From the NCBI GenBank assembly GCA_023429365.1, contig JAEYVW010000018.1, positions 1 through 7,834 on the forward strand: a DNA stretch of 7,834 nt, given 5' to 3'. Below the pieces are notes generated by a model. That model ran no database searches. It was not told the DNA's origin and worked only from the letters and a program-made list of their open reading frames with translations. Positions 1 through 7,557 of the stretch are shown here, one piece after another. The DNA is from Bacteroidota bacterium. Lineage in GTDB: Bacteria > Bacteroidota > Bacteroidia > Chitinophagales > Chitinophagaceae. The first letter of the stretch is position 1. Each line of letters begins with the position of its first letter. The translations under genes were made by a program, and so were the position numbers.

Positions 1-2307
1 ACTCACCGATATTAATGCAATCAGTATGGCTCCCATACCCGCCATCACAAAGACCCACCAGGACAGACTGGTCCTGTATGGAAAACTCTGTAGCCAGGTA
101 TGCATTAGCCAGTACGCAATTGGTGTAGCAATGACGAACGACACTACCACCAGTTTGATGAAATCCCCCGACAGCAGCAGTGTGATGCTTGAAACAGAAG
201 CGCCAAGTACTTTCCGAACGCCAATCTCCTTTGTTCTGTTCTCTGCCATATAAGCAGATAACCCAAAAAGTCCCAAACAGGAAATGACAATGGTAAGTAT
301 TGCAAATAATGTGGCAAGCGTACCTGTTCTTCTCTCATCACTGAATTTTCGCGCATATTGTACATCGGCAAAGCGATAATTTACTTCGTACTCAGGGTTG
401 AATTTCTTGAAAATACTTTTCAGTGATGCAATGTTCCGCTCAGTTGGATTGCTCCCGTTCAGTTTGATATGAATCACGTTAAACCAACCATTGGCGCCCG
501 CGATGAACATTGGCTCCATAGGCTGGTATGGGGAATTGATAATAAAATCCTTTATAACACCCACAACATGCCATTCCTGTCCCATGTCCCTAATTACCTG
601 ACCAAGCGGCTCCTTAAATCCCATATGCTTTACGGCTGATTCATTTAATATCGCCGCGTTGGAATCCGTTGGGAAATTAGCCAGGTCGAAATCACGCCCG
701 GCAACCAGTTGTAACCCTAGTGTCTTTGTTACCGCATCATCAGCGCAAAACGTGTTTATGATCGTCTTATCAGTTGGATCTTTACCCTGCCATTCAATCA
801 TCCATGAATTGCTCCACCCTTCGGTTACCGGAGAACTGGTCATCGTCACCGATACCGCTGTACCAGTTGAAAGCAATTCGTTTTTTATTAGGGAGTAATT
901 TTTCGCTGATTCACCTTCAGTAAAATGATATACAAGCTGGTCTTTTGCATACCCCGTCTGCCGGTTTTGCGCTTTTTGTATCTGCTGGCGTACCACAATT
1001 GTTGCTATGATCAACACAATAGCAAAAGTGAATTGTCCAACCACCAGCACTTTACGTGGTGTAACCAGTGATGAATCTCCGGCCTTCAGACCTCCCTTCA
1101 AAACGTGAACCGGTTTGAATGCCGAAAGAAAAGCCGCAGGATAGCTGCCGGCCAAAACGCCGGTGATAACAACAAAGCCCAGTCCGATAAGCCAGAAATA
1201 TGGATTAGTAAAATCAATAAACAATTTCTTATCTACCAGGTCATTAAACGCAGGCAACGAAAACTGTACAATGATCATCGCAAATAAACCGGCGATAAAA
1301 GCCAGCATGACTGACTCACCAAGAAACTGCGATACCAGGGAAGTTCTTCCCGCACCCACTACTTTTCGTATGCCTACTTCTTTGGCGCGCTTCTCACTCC
1401 GGGCCGTACTCAGGTTCATAAAGTTGATACAGGCCACCAACAGGATAAACACCGCAATGATGCTGAACAATCGAACCAGTTCAATACGTCCACCCGACTC
1501 TTTCCCGTTTTCAAACGAACTATACAGTCTCCACCGGCTCATCGGGTACAGGAAGGTCTCCATATCGGGGTCATCCTTATCATATTTTTTACGAAGCGAT
1601 TTTATTTTGGACGCAACGGATGAAAATGAAGAATTTTCCTTTAACAGCACATAGGTATCGATAGAATTGTTTGGCCAATATGAGTTTTCCCTGTCTTTTG
1701 CACGCAGGTAGGACCATGGAATCAGGAACTGGAACTCGAACTGGCTATTGTCAGGTGGCGCCTTTACCACAGCTGATACTTTGAAAAGGTCGATATTATC
1801 TAATTTCAGTGTTTGACCAATCGGGTCATCATCACCAAAAATCGTTTTGGCCAGCGCTTCTGTCAGTACGATAGAAGAAACATCATGCAACGCAGTGGAT
1901 GAATTCCCTTTAACTACAGGGAAGGTAAACATGTCGAGAAAAGTGGAATCCACAATTCTGCCACTCCCATAAAACTGCTTTTCACCAAACGCTATTTTTA
2001 CAGGGGGTAAAAAATTGAGCCTTGTTGTCAGCTCCACTTCAGGATAATCCTGTGAAATGGCGGCTGCCATTGGCATAGGCGTTCGCGACCAACAATTAGT
2101 TTCCCCATCTGTTGTATAGCGATTCCATACCTGATACAGCCTGTCTTTTTTCTCGTGAAAATTATCGTAGCTGACCTCGTTATGTATCCAGAGAAAAATT
2201 AGAACGGCCGCTGCCATACCAATAGCCAGCCCGGCAATATTTATAAATGAAAAACCTTTCTTTCTTAAAAGGTTGCGCCACGCTATGGTAAAATAATTCC
2301 TGATCAT
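1..2307 (-). CDS. MacB/FtsX-type ABC transporter permease, 3' end cut by the window edge
   Basis: Predicted inner-membrane permease of a type VII (MacB/LolCE/FtsX-like) ABC transporter; substrate unknown. I translated the minus strand by hand from the ATG at 2305-2307 and found 769 codons open to the window edge with no stop or frameshift. By comparison with its neighbours only about 25-30 codons are missing, including the family's usual C-terminal PVKSLR-type end. The start MIRNYFTIAWRNL aligns with the starts of the other two permeases. Layout (residues): TM1 about 20-41, first extracytoplasmic MacB-like domain about 42-276, TM2 277-300, coupling motif EVGIRKVVGAG at 310, TM3 329-351, TM4 370-392, TM5 419-438, second extracytoplasmic domain about 440-662, TM6 663-687, second coupling motif EIGVRKVLGASV at 694, TM7 716-738, TM8 from about 747. 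It lies 63 bp after the 801-residue permease and is probably co-transcribed. The start has an A-rich upstream stretch and no Shine-Dalgarno site. Family assignment is firm; function beyond that is inference. Confidence 0.93.
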   Translation of the reverse strand, partial: MIRNYFTIAWRNLLRKKGFSFINIAGLAIGMAAAVLIFLWIHNEVSYDNFHEKKDRLYQVWNRYTTDGETNCWSRTPMPMAAAISQDYPEVELTTRLNFLPPVKIAFGEKQFYGSGRIVDSTFLDMFTFPVVKGNSSTALHDVSSIVLTEALAKTIFGDDDPIGQTLKLDNIDLFKVSAVVKAPPDNSQFEFQFLIPWSYLRAKDRENSYWPNNSIDTYVLLKENSSFSSVASKIKSLRKKYDKDDPDMETFLYPMSRWRLYSSFENGKESGGRIELVRLFSIIAVFILLVACINFMNLSTARSEKRAKEVGIRKVVGAGRTSLVSQFLGESVMLAFIAGLFAMIIVQFSLPAFNDLVDKKLFIDFTNPYFWLIGLGFVVITGVLAGSYPAAFLSAFKPVHVLKGGLKAGDSSLVTPRKVLVVGQFTFAIVLIIATIVVRQQIQKAQNRQTGYAKDQLVYHFTEGESAKNYSLIKNELLSTGTAVSVTMTSSPVTEGWSNSWMIEWQGKDPTDKTIINTFCADDAVTKTLGLQLVAGRDFDLANFPTDSNAAILNESAVKHMGFKEPLGQVIRDMGQEWHVVGVIKDFIINSPYQPMEPMFIAGANGWFNVIHIKLNGSNPTERNIASLKSIFKKFNPEYEVNYRFADVQYARKFSDERRTGTLATLFAILTIVISCLGLFGLSAYMAENRTKEIGVRKVLGASVSSITLLLSGDFIKLVVVSFVIATPIAYWLMHTWLQSFPYRTSLSWWVFVMAGMGAILIALISVS

Positions 2308-2370
2308 GTTTTTTATTTCGAATTAATGTATTCCCAAATCACGAGTAACGATAACGAAACCGCCTTTGCA
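2308..2370 (-). other. 63-bp spacer between two tandem permease genes
   Basis: Short spacer between the TAG stop of the 801-residue permease and the ATG of the next one. I see no hairpin followed by a T-run, no hexanucleotide array and no convincing Bacteroidota promoter (TTTG and TAnnTTTG boxes at proper spacing). The last bases before the ATG are A-rich (AAATAAAAAAC), the usual look of a Bacteroidota translation start lacking a Shine-Dalgarno site. This supports, without proving, read-through transcription from the upstream gene. Confidence 0.6.
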
Positions 2371-4776
2371 CTATTCATTTCGCAATGATTTTACGGGATT
2401 GACCGTTGCCGCCTTTATGGCCTGGAAACTAACTGTCAGCAAGGCTATCAACAACGACACCACTCCTGCTGTAATAAATACCCACCAGCTCAACGGGATA
2501 CGGTATGCGAAGTCCTGCAGCCAGCGATTAACCCCTAACCACGCCATCGGCCAGGCCACGAGGTTCGAGATAAGGACCAGCTTTAAAAAATCTTTTGACA
2601 GCATTGATGTAATATTTTGCACCGATGCACCCAATACCTTTCTAACCCCGATTTCCTTTACCCTTCGCTCCGCGGCATAAGATGCTAACCCAAATAAGCC
2701 TAAGCAGGAGATAAAAATGGCAAGACCAGCGAGTATCGCCACTACCCTGCTCACAGCTTTATCGGCGTGATACATTTCTTCAAAATGCTCATCCAGGAAT
2801 TGATACTCGAAAGGCTGATCGGGATTTACCTTCTGCCATGCTTTGCCAATATAAGTGATAGCATCCCCGGCCCTGTCGGCATTGATCCGTACAGAGGCTT
2901 CACTATATCCCCAATCCTTTTGACAAAATATACTTAGCGTTTCGATCTTATGGTGCAGGGAATTAAAATGAAAATCACGGGACACTCCGGCAATAAACCC
3001 GGTCGAATCCATCCCATTAAATCCATAACGCTTTCCAATGAGTGATTCATAATTTTCACCTCGATTGTCTCTTAAGAGTTCCTTCGCCATCGTCTCATTC
3101 ACGATATAAGCCCGGCCGTAGTCATTTGAACCATCCTGAAAATCCCTGCCCGCTAATAAACCGATCTTGTAAAGTCTGAGGTAATCAGGATCCACGACAA
3201 CCTGTGAAGAAGTAAGTTGCCTGGCTGGCCCGCCACCATGAAATATCATTCCGGCCTGGTGCAAATTGTTTCCCAGCGTCTGCTGTGATGCGGATACATT
3301 ACTGACCAGCGAATTGTTTAAAAGCTCCTGCTTTAGCACTGCATATCGACCGGACGTGATCCGGTTCAGTGGAATGATCATTACCTGGTCGCGATTGAAA
3401 CCAGTATCCCTGGTGCGCATAAATGTCAGCTGACGCACTGCAAACACAGTTCCGATGATCAATAATACTGCACCGGTAAACTGAACAATCACTAATGTAT
3501 TGCGAAAGGCACTTTTACTTTTACCCGATTGCATCGAACCCTTCAGAACTCTTACCGGCTTGAAAGAAGAAAGATATCCAGCCGGGTATAGGCCCGCTAT
3601 TATACCCGTAATAATCGCTCCACCCAATAACAACAGCATGAGCGGCAAATTGAACAATGATAATTCAAGTTTCCGCTGGCTCAAATTATTGATGGCAGGC
3701 AACGATAGCTTAACTATCGCAATAGCAATTAACAATGCGATCAAAGACAATAGCACGGATTCACCCAGGAATTGACCCGCCAGTTGATACCTTCCGGCGC
3801 CGATAGTTTTACGAATTCCAACTTCCCGCCCCCTTTCTGCTGAACGTGCTGTTGAAAGATTCATAAAATTGATACACGCGATAAAAAGGATGATGATCGC
3901 AATGACAGAAAATATATACGTGTAACTATTATCAAACTTTTGATAATTCAGATAATCATGGGTTATATCGGTCGAATGGTCATGAACTTTACTTAACGGC
4001 TGAAGGAATAACTCATAAAATCTCCATCCCTCACCGTCAGCCATATACTTTTTTAGGTAAGCGGGGAACTTTTTTTCAAGTGCCGCTATATCTGCACCCT
4101 TTGCCAGTTCGAGATAAGTGGTTAGCCAGTTGCCACCCCAGTTGCCCATATTCCGGGGGCCGGCAATCGTGTTAAAGGAAGCCAGGGCGTCGAATTGCAG
4201 GTGGGAATTTTGAGGCGAATTTTCCAAAATCCCTGTGATAGTAAAACTAATGGTGTCGCCTACGAATTTGGTAACCGTTTTACCGATCGGGTCTTCCTTT
4301 CCAAAGATTTTCTCAGCGCTTTCTTTTGTTAGTGCTATACTATTGGGCTTTTCCAGTAAGGTTTTCCGGTCGCCCCTCACTAGCTCAAAGTCGAAAAGCT
4401 GCAGAAAAGTTGAGTCAACATATAAAACCCGGGGCAGGAAAATACGTTTATCACCGTGAGTAAGATCCATTTTATTTGCTGCTCGTACCCTTGTGAAATT
4501 TCTTATCTCCGGAAATTCGGCCTGCAAAGTAGGGCCCATGGGATACATCGACAAAGCCACATTCTGTGGCTGGACCATCCCTTCAAATTTTTGCACCTCA
4601 TCGAGCCGGTAGATATTTTTTTTGTGCTGACTGTCGAAACTTTTTTCATACGACACAAAGAGCATGATGAGGATGCAGGCTGCAATCCCGATAGCTAATC
4701 CCAGTATATTGATGGCGGTGAAACCCTTGTTCTTCCAAAGATTCCGAAAAGCAACCTTTAAATAATTTTTAATCAT
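2371..4776 (-). CDS. MacB/FtsX-type ABC transporter permease (801 aa, complete)
   Basis: Complete inner-membrane permease of the large Bacteroidota MacB/FtsX type; substrate unknown. Layout (residues): TM1 about 20-42 (INILGLAIGIAACILIMLF), extracytoplasmic MacB-like core domain about 43-284, TM2 285-306 (IACINFMNLSTA), coupling motif EVGIRKTIGAG at 318, TM3 339-360, TM4 377-400, TM5 428-447, second extracytoplasmic domain about 448-675, TM6 676-698, second coupling motif EIGVRKVLGASV at 708, TM7 730-750, TM8 763-783, and the C-terminal tail PVKSLRNE. The two extracytoplasmic domains share a pattern: an [IV]xxE-type strand, an IGK turn (DPIGKTV at 163; SLIGKRYG at 578), then ITG or IAG. The start is supported by alignment with its neighbours and by GAGG six bases upstream. 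The TAG stop is not followed by the hexanucleotide array found after the other two genes. No ATP-binding domain is present, so it must pair with an ATPase encoded elsewhere. Annotations such as 'macrolide export' would be over-precise. Confidence 0.95.
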   Translation of the reverse strand: MIKNYLKVAFRNLWKNKGFTAINILGLAIGIAACILIMLFVSYEKSFDSQHKKNIYRLDEVQKFEGMVQPQNVALSMYPMGPTLQAEFPEIRNFTRVRAANKMDLTHGDKRIFLPRVLYVDSTFLQLFDFELVRGDRKTLLEKPNSIALTKESAEKIFGKEDPIGKTVTKFVGDTISFTITGILENSPQNSHLQFDALASFNTIAGPRNMGNWGGNWLTTYLELAKGADIAALEKKFPAYLKKYMADGEGWRFYELFLQPLSKVHDHSTDITHDYLNYQKFDNSYTYIFSVIAIIILFIACINFMNLSTARSAERGREVGIRKTIGAGRYQLAGQFLGESVLLSLIALLIAIAIVKLSLPAINNLSQRKLELSLFNLPLMLLLLGGAIITGIIAGLYPAGYLSSFKPVRVLKGSMQSGKSKSAFRNTLVIVQFTGAVLLIIGTVFAVRQLTFMRTRDTGFNRDQVMIIPLNRITSGRYAVLKQELLNNSLVSNVSASQQTLGNNLHQAGMIFHGGGPARQLTSSQVVVDPDYLRLYKIGLLAGRDFQDGSNDYGRAYIVNETMAKELLRDNRGENYESLIGKRYGFNGMDSTGFIAGVSRDFHFNSLHHKIETLSIFCQKDWGYSEASVRINADRAGDAITYIGKAWQKVNPDQPFEYQFLDEHFEEMYHADKAVSRVVAILAGLAIFISCLGLFGLASYAAERRVKEIGVRKVLGASVQNITSMLSKDFLKLVLISNLVAWPMAWLGVNRWLQDFAYRIPLSWWVFITAGVVSLLIALLTVSFQAIKAATVNPVKSLRNE

Positions 4777-4779
4777 ATG

Positions 4780-4979
4780 CTACCTCATTTTAACCATCGC
4801 GGAAGAAGAAATCGAAACTGCTTTTCTTACATGTGTCCTTGGCGTTTCCCAGTCCAAACATCCATACATACTGATCCGATAAGCAAAATCCTGTAGCCAT
4901 TTGTCCATAGCCCAATAAGCAACCGACCAATCGATTACAGTATCAATCAACACCAGTTTTAAGAAATCCTGACCCGACC
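4780..4979 (-). pseudogene. Decayed 3'-end fragment of a MacB/FtsX-type permease
   Basis: Remnant of the C-terminal TM7-TM8 region of a permease closely related to the 803-residue neighbour. Read on the minus strand it gives DFLKLVLIDTVIDWSVAYWA then MDKWLQDFAYRISM, against DFLKLVVIAIVIALPVAYWA then MDKWLQDFAYRINM in the intact gene. The DNA at 4856-4970 aligns with 5112-5230 with a single 4-base gap and about ten mismatches; 4872-4925 is identical to 5132-5185. The 4-base deletion shifts the frame after the RISM sequence, so the rest of TM8 is lost; restoring the frame recovers VWMF. The fragment ends ISSSAMVKMR-stop, which faintly resembles the family's normal end (ISSQS...VKSLRTE-stop), though I cannot align that part with confidence. 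There is no plausible start: it opens with TTG inside the repeat array. It fits what remains of a deleted gene copy. A small expressed protein is possible but unlikely. Confidence 0.8.
4783..4786 (-). promoter_or_regulatory. Shine-Dalgarno-like GAGG before the 801-aa permease
   Basis: On the minus strand the sequence TGAGGTAGCAT directly precedes the ATG at 4774-4776, leaving six bases between GAGG and the start codon. This is a well-placed Shine-Dalgarno-like core, unlike the two neighbouring permease genes. Its 8-mer TGAGGTAG also occurs within the hexanucleotide array at 7504-7557, and it overlaps the stop codon of the decayed fragment upstream, so it may be a leftover of a repeat unit rather than an evolved ribosome binding site. 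Confidence 0.5.
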
Positions 4980-5006
4980 TCAACCTCTACCTCCTCAACC
5001 TCCATC
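4980..5006 (-). repeat. Short GAGGTT/GAGGTA hexanucleotide array after a stop codon
   Basis: Four hexamer units with a 3-base insertion (plus strand: tcaacc, tctacc, tcc, tcaacc, tccatc) start immediately after the TGA stop of the 803-residue permease. It is in the same orientation and relative position as the longer array at 7504-7557. The 23 bases at 4993-5015, covering two units, the stop codon and the last two codons (ACG GAG), are identical to 7544-7566. On the far side the decayed permease fragment begins directly, so the array marks the junction. Confidence 0.85.
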
Positions 5007-7418
5007 TCACTCCGTCCTCAATGATTTTACCGGGTTTGCACTGGCAGCACGGATGGACTGAGAACTAATCGTCAATAATGTTACAACAACAGCTAATGAT
5101 CCAGCTAAGGCAAACATCCATACTTCCATATTGATCCGATAAGCAAAATCCTGTAGCCATTTGTCCATAGCCCAATAAGCAACCGGCAAAGCGATTACAA
5201 TGGCAATCACTACCAGCTTTAAGAAATCCTTAGAAAGCATTGCTGCAACATTTGATACGGACGCCCCTAATACTTTCCTGATCCCTATCTCCTTGGTACG
5301 CTGTACTACCATAAACGTCATTAAACCAGTCAGACCAAGACAGGTGATAATGATGGCCAGGGAACTGAACAATGACATCAGTGTTCCCAGGCGCTGCTCC
5401 GTACGGTACATAGCATCATACTCCTCATCGAGAAAAGAATAATTGAATGGACGATTGGGCACCGCAGCTTTCCATGCCTTCTCCAGGTTTCCTAAAACTG
5501 ATGAAAGCCTGTTCATATCCACCTTCAATAAGATACTACCAAAATACCCTGGGTTATTAAATAATACTACCGGCTCAATTGAGCTATGCATGGAGCTAAT
5601 GTGGAAGTCTTTCATTACCCCCGTAATTGTACCATCACCAGTGAGACCCAGTATCACCTTTCTACCGATAACATCATCTGCTTTCAGGTTGTAATGACGC
5701 AGGAAAGCTTCGTTTACAATAAATTCATTTATTGTACTATCTCCTTTTATTTTGGTCACATCAAAATTCCTTCCCGCCAGCAGAGGTATGCCCAGGGTTG
5801 ACAGGTAGTTCTGATCAGCAGCAATACCTCCTACCACATGCCAGTCATCGGCATTAATGGGGTTGGGATTGATTGAAAATCCATTTCCTGCAACCGTTTG
5901 AAAAGGCGACCGCCACGCTAATGTCAAGTCCTGTACGCCGTTGATCTTTCTTAACTCGCCGCTGAAAGCGCCAAGATTACTCCTTATATCCGAATTACCT
6001 TTAATCAGAATTACCTGGTCCTTGTCTAATCCAAGCTTTCCCGATTGCATAAACTGAAGCTGGGACCTCACAATGATTGCTCCCAAAATCAAAATAATAG
6101 ATATGGTAAACTGAAATACCACCAGGCCTTTGCGCAAAGCATATACTGGCCTGCCCATGGTAGCAGACAGTGGATTAATAATTTTTAGTGGCTTTAAACG
6201 GGAAAGCACCATCGAGGGATAGAAGCCGGCTAACAAGGAAATTAAGATGGTTCCTGCAACGATGCCAGGGAAAAAATTACGATCGAAAAGATAAAAAGGG
6301 ATGGTCTTCCCCAACAGATTGTTCAGGTAGGGCAGCAACAGGTATACCGCAAAAATAGAAATCGCGACTGCCGTTGCCACCAGTAAAAATGATTCAGCAA
6401 TGAATTGAACAAATAACTGCCAGTAACCAGCACCGATCGTTTTTCTTACCCCTACTTCTTTTGCCCTCACCGAGGTTTTTGCAGTGGATAGGTTCACGTA
6501 GTTGGCACAGGCGATCAATAAGACAAGTGACGCAATGGTAATAAAAATATGGATATACCTTTTATCAGTTATAACCAGCCGGTTATCATAGTTAAATACT
6601 TCTGTATTGAAATGCACGTCATTCAGGGACTCTAGTTTCAGGTGCACTGCGTTACTGCCATTCGGTCGTTTTGCCTCAGATGGCGGGTTCACCCATGCCT
6701 CAATTTTGTCGGAAAGGCTGGTCAAACTAACCCCAGGTCTTAAGAGCAAATACGTAGCGTAATTGGGATTGTTCCAGGTAATATCTGTCTCCAGGGAACC
6801 AAAGCCAGGGTTACTATAAAATGACGTGAGAAAATTAAAATTAAAATGTGAGTTCCCGGGCATATTCTCTATGACTGCAGTGACGATAAACTCCTTTTTG
6901 TTATTGTAAAGTAAATGTTGACCTATCGGATCTTTTTTTCCAAAATATTTTCGGGCTATATCGTTTGTAATCACTACGGTGTTGGGTTTGCGTAGCGCGT
7001 TATGCAAATCGCCCGACACCACTTTAAAGTCGAATACTTCAAAGAAATTGGGATCTGCATAACAGAATCCTTTTTCGTCAAAATATACATTGTCATGCCT
7101 TATCGTGATCGATGACCACTCAGGAGAAAACCTCGTTGCATCTTCTAATTCCGGAAATCTCTTCTTTAACTCCGGTGATACAAATACCGGTACTGACGGG
7201 GAAATCGTCTGGCTACCTCCCATCAGCACGTCGTAATTGACGCGATAAATGCGATCCTTTTTTGCATGAAACTGGTCGAAACTTAACTCGAACTTAACGA
7301 AAGAGAGGATCAGCAAACAACAGGTAATGCCAATAGCCAATCCCGTTATATTGGTGATTGCATAAAATGGGCTTTTCTTTAATGATCGAAAAGCAACTCT
7401 AAAATTCTTCAGGAACAT
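5007..7418 (-). CDS. MacB/FtsX-type ABC transporter permease (803 aa, complete)
   Basis: Complete inner-membrane ABC permease of the same family; substrate unknown. The start is placed at the ATG 7416-7418 (MFLKNFRVAFRSLKKSPFYA) because this aligns with the N-termini of the other two permeases. The frame stays open for 46 more codons up to an ATG at 7554-7556, but that extension is a Glu-Val run made of the hexanucleotide array followed by sequence unlike the family. Layout (residues from 7418): TM1 20-42, extracytoplasmic domain 1 about 43-286, TM2 287-311, coupling motif EVGVRKTIGAG at 321, TM3 338-362, TM4 382-405, TM5 430-450, extracytoplasmic domain 2 about 451-677, TM6 678-704, second coupling motif EIGIRKVLGASV at 710, TM7 732-752, TM8 765-785, C-terminal PVKSLRTE. 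Upstream a GGAGG lies 24 bases from the ATG, too far for a normal ribosome binding site. The gene is bracketed by hexanucleotide arrays in direct orientation, and its 3' part is duplicated as the decayed fragment downstream. No ATPase domain is present. Confidence 0.94.
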   Translation of the reverse strand: MFLKNFRVAFRSLKKSPFYAITNITGLAIGITCCLLILSFVKFELSFDQFHAKKDRIYRVNYDVLMGGSQTISPSVPVFVSPELKKRFPELEDATRFSPEWSSITIRHDNVYFDEKGFCYADPNFFEVFDFKVVSGDLHNALRKPNTVVITNDIARKYFGKKDPIGQHLLYNNKKEFIVTAVIENMPGNSHFNFNFLTSFYSNPGFGSLETDITWNNPNYATYLLLRPGVSLTSLSDKIEAWVNPPSEAKRPNGSNAVHLKLESLNDVHFNTEVFNYDNRLVITDKRYIHIFITIASLVLLIACANYVNLSTAKTSVRAKEVGVRKTIGAGYWQLFVQFIAESFLLVATAVAISIFAVYLLLPYLNNLLGKTIPFYLFDRNFFPGIVAGTILISLLAGFYPSMVLSRLKPLKIINPLSATMGRPVYALRKGLVVFQFTISIILILGAIIVRSQLQFMQSGKLGLDKDQVILIKGNSDIRSNLGAFSGELRKINGVQDLTLAWRSPFQTVAGNGFSINPNPINADDWHVVGGIAADQNYLSTLGIPLLAGRNFDVTKIKGDSTINEFIVNEAFLRHYNLKADDVIGRKVILGLTGDGTITGVMKDFHISSMHSSIEPVVLFNNPGYFGSILLKVDMNRLSSVLGNLEKAWKAAVPNRPFNYSFLDEEYDAMYRTEQRLGTLMSLFSSLAIIITCLGLTGLMTFMVVQRTKEIGIRKVLGASVSNVAAMLSKDFLKLVVIAIVIALPVAYWAMDKWLQDFAYRINMEVWMFALAGSLAVVVTLLTISSQSIRAASANPVKSLRTE
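5112..5230 (-). repeat. Parental-type copy of a 115-119 bp duplicated segment
   Basis: This part of the 803-residue permease gene, encoding TM7 to the start of TM8, is nearly duplicated in direct orientation about 256-260 bp away at 4856-4970. The core 5132-5185 (54 bp) is identical to 4872-4925. The adjoining 5186-5230 differs at 9 of 45 positions, and a 4-base gap lies near 5124-5127. The uneven divergence suggests a paralog remnant with a gene-converted patch rather than one simple recent duplication. Confidence 0.85.
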
Positions 7419-7503
7419 AATTCGATTATATTTAGTTCTATACCTCCAAATCTGCCCGCTGCAAACCGCAGCCGGCCGGTTATATCTTTCTATAAATGCC
7501 GAA
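7419..7503 (-). other. Leader region of the 803-aa permease
   Basis: This 85-bp stretch lies between the hexanucleotide array and the preferred start codon. On the plus strand it holds a small hairpin, gctgc/gcagc with a 5-base loop (7458-7472), overlapping the palindrome ccggccgg (7472-7479). No T-run follows on the minus strand, so this is not a convincing terminator. A GGAGG (minus strand, 7443-7447) lies 24 bases before the ATG. I could not identify a Bacteroidota-type promoter with correct box spacing. Confidence 0.45.
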
Positions 7504-7557
7504 TCAACCTCAACCTCTACCTCAACCTCTACCTCAATCTCAACCTCAACCTCCATC
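7504..7557 (-). repeat. Nine-unit GAGGTT/GAGGTA hexanucleotide array after a stop codon
   Basis: Nine hexamers fill 54 bp exactly. On the plus strand they read tcaacc, tcaacc, tctacc, tcaacc, tctacc, tcaatc, tcaacc, tcaacc, tccatc, and they abut the TGA stop (7558-7560) of the upstream permease fragment. On the minus strand this is a run of GAGGTT and GAGGTA. In one frame it encodes alternating Glu-Val; in another it gives a TGA every second codon. The unit resembles a Shine-Dalgarno core (GAGG), and the paired guanines every six bases could at most form a weak two-tetrad quadruplex. A shorter version follows the next permease at 4980-5006. Confidence 0.92.

Noticed and set aside
1163..1654. 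163-codon plus-strand open frame, antisense to the left-edge permease
   Set aside because: The opposite strand encodes a clear family member through the entire stretch; the plus-strand translation shows no recognisable domain and is low-complexity Ser/Asn/Arg-rich, as expected of an antisense shadow.
2308..2370. Bacteroidota-type promoter (TTTG / TAnnTTTG) in the spacer
   Set aside because: A GTGATTTG resembles the -7 box, but the TA is missing and no TTTG lies at the proper distance upstream.
4616..4623. Run of eight A on the coding strand of the 801-residue permease as a slippage or phase-variation site
   Set aside because: It encodes the ordinary HKKNIY stretch that aligns with its paralogs (HEKKDRLY, HAKKDRIY). 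A-rich Lys codons are common in this genome, and similar 6-7 A runs occur elsewhere without consequence.
4780..4983. A genuine 67-residue small protein
   Set aside because: It begins with TTG inside the repeat array, lacks a ribosome binding site, and its recognisable part is a frameshifted piece of the neighbouring permease's TM7-TM8.
7458..7479. Hairpin plus ccggccgg palindrome as a transcription terminator between permease genes
   Set aside because: The stem is only five base pairs, no T-run follows on the transcribed strand, and the palindrome is short enough to occur by chance.
7504..7557. CRISPR array or phage attachment site
   Set aside because: The repeats are contiguous hexamers without spacers, and there is no cas, integrase or tRNA gene in the window.
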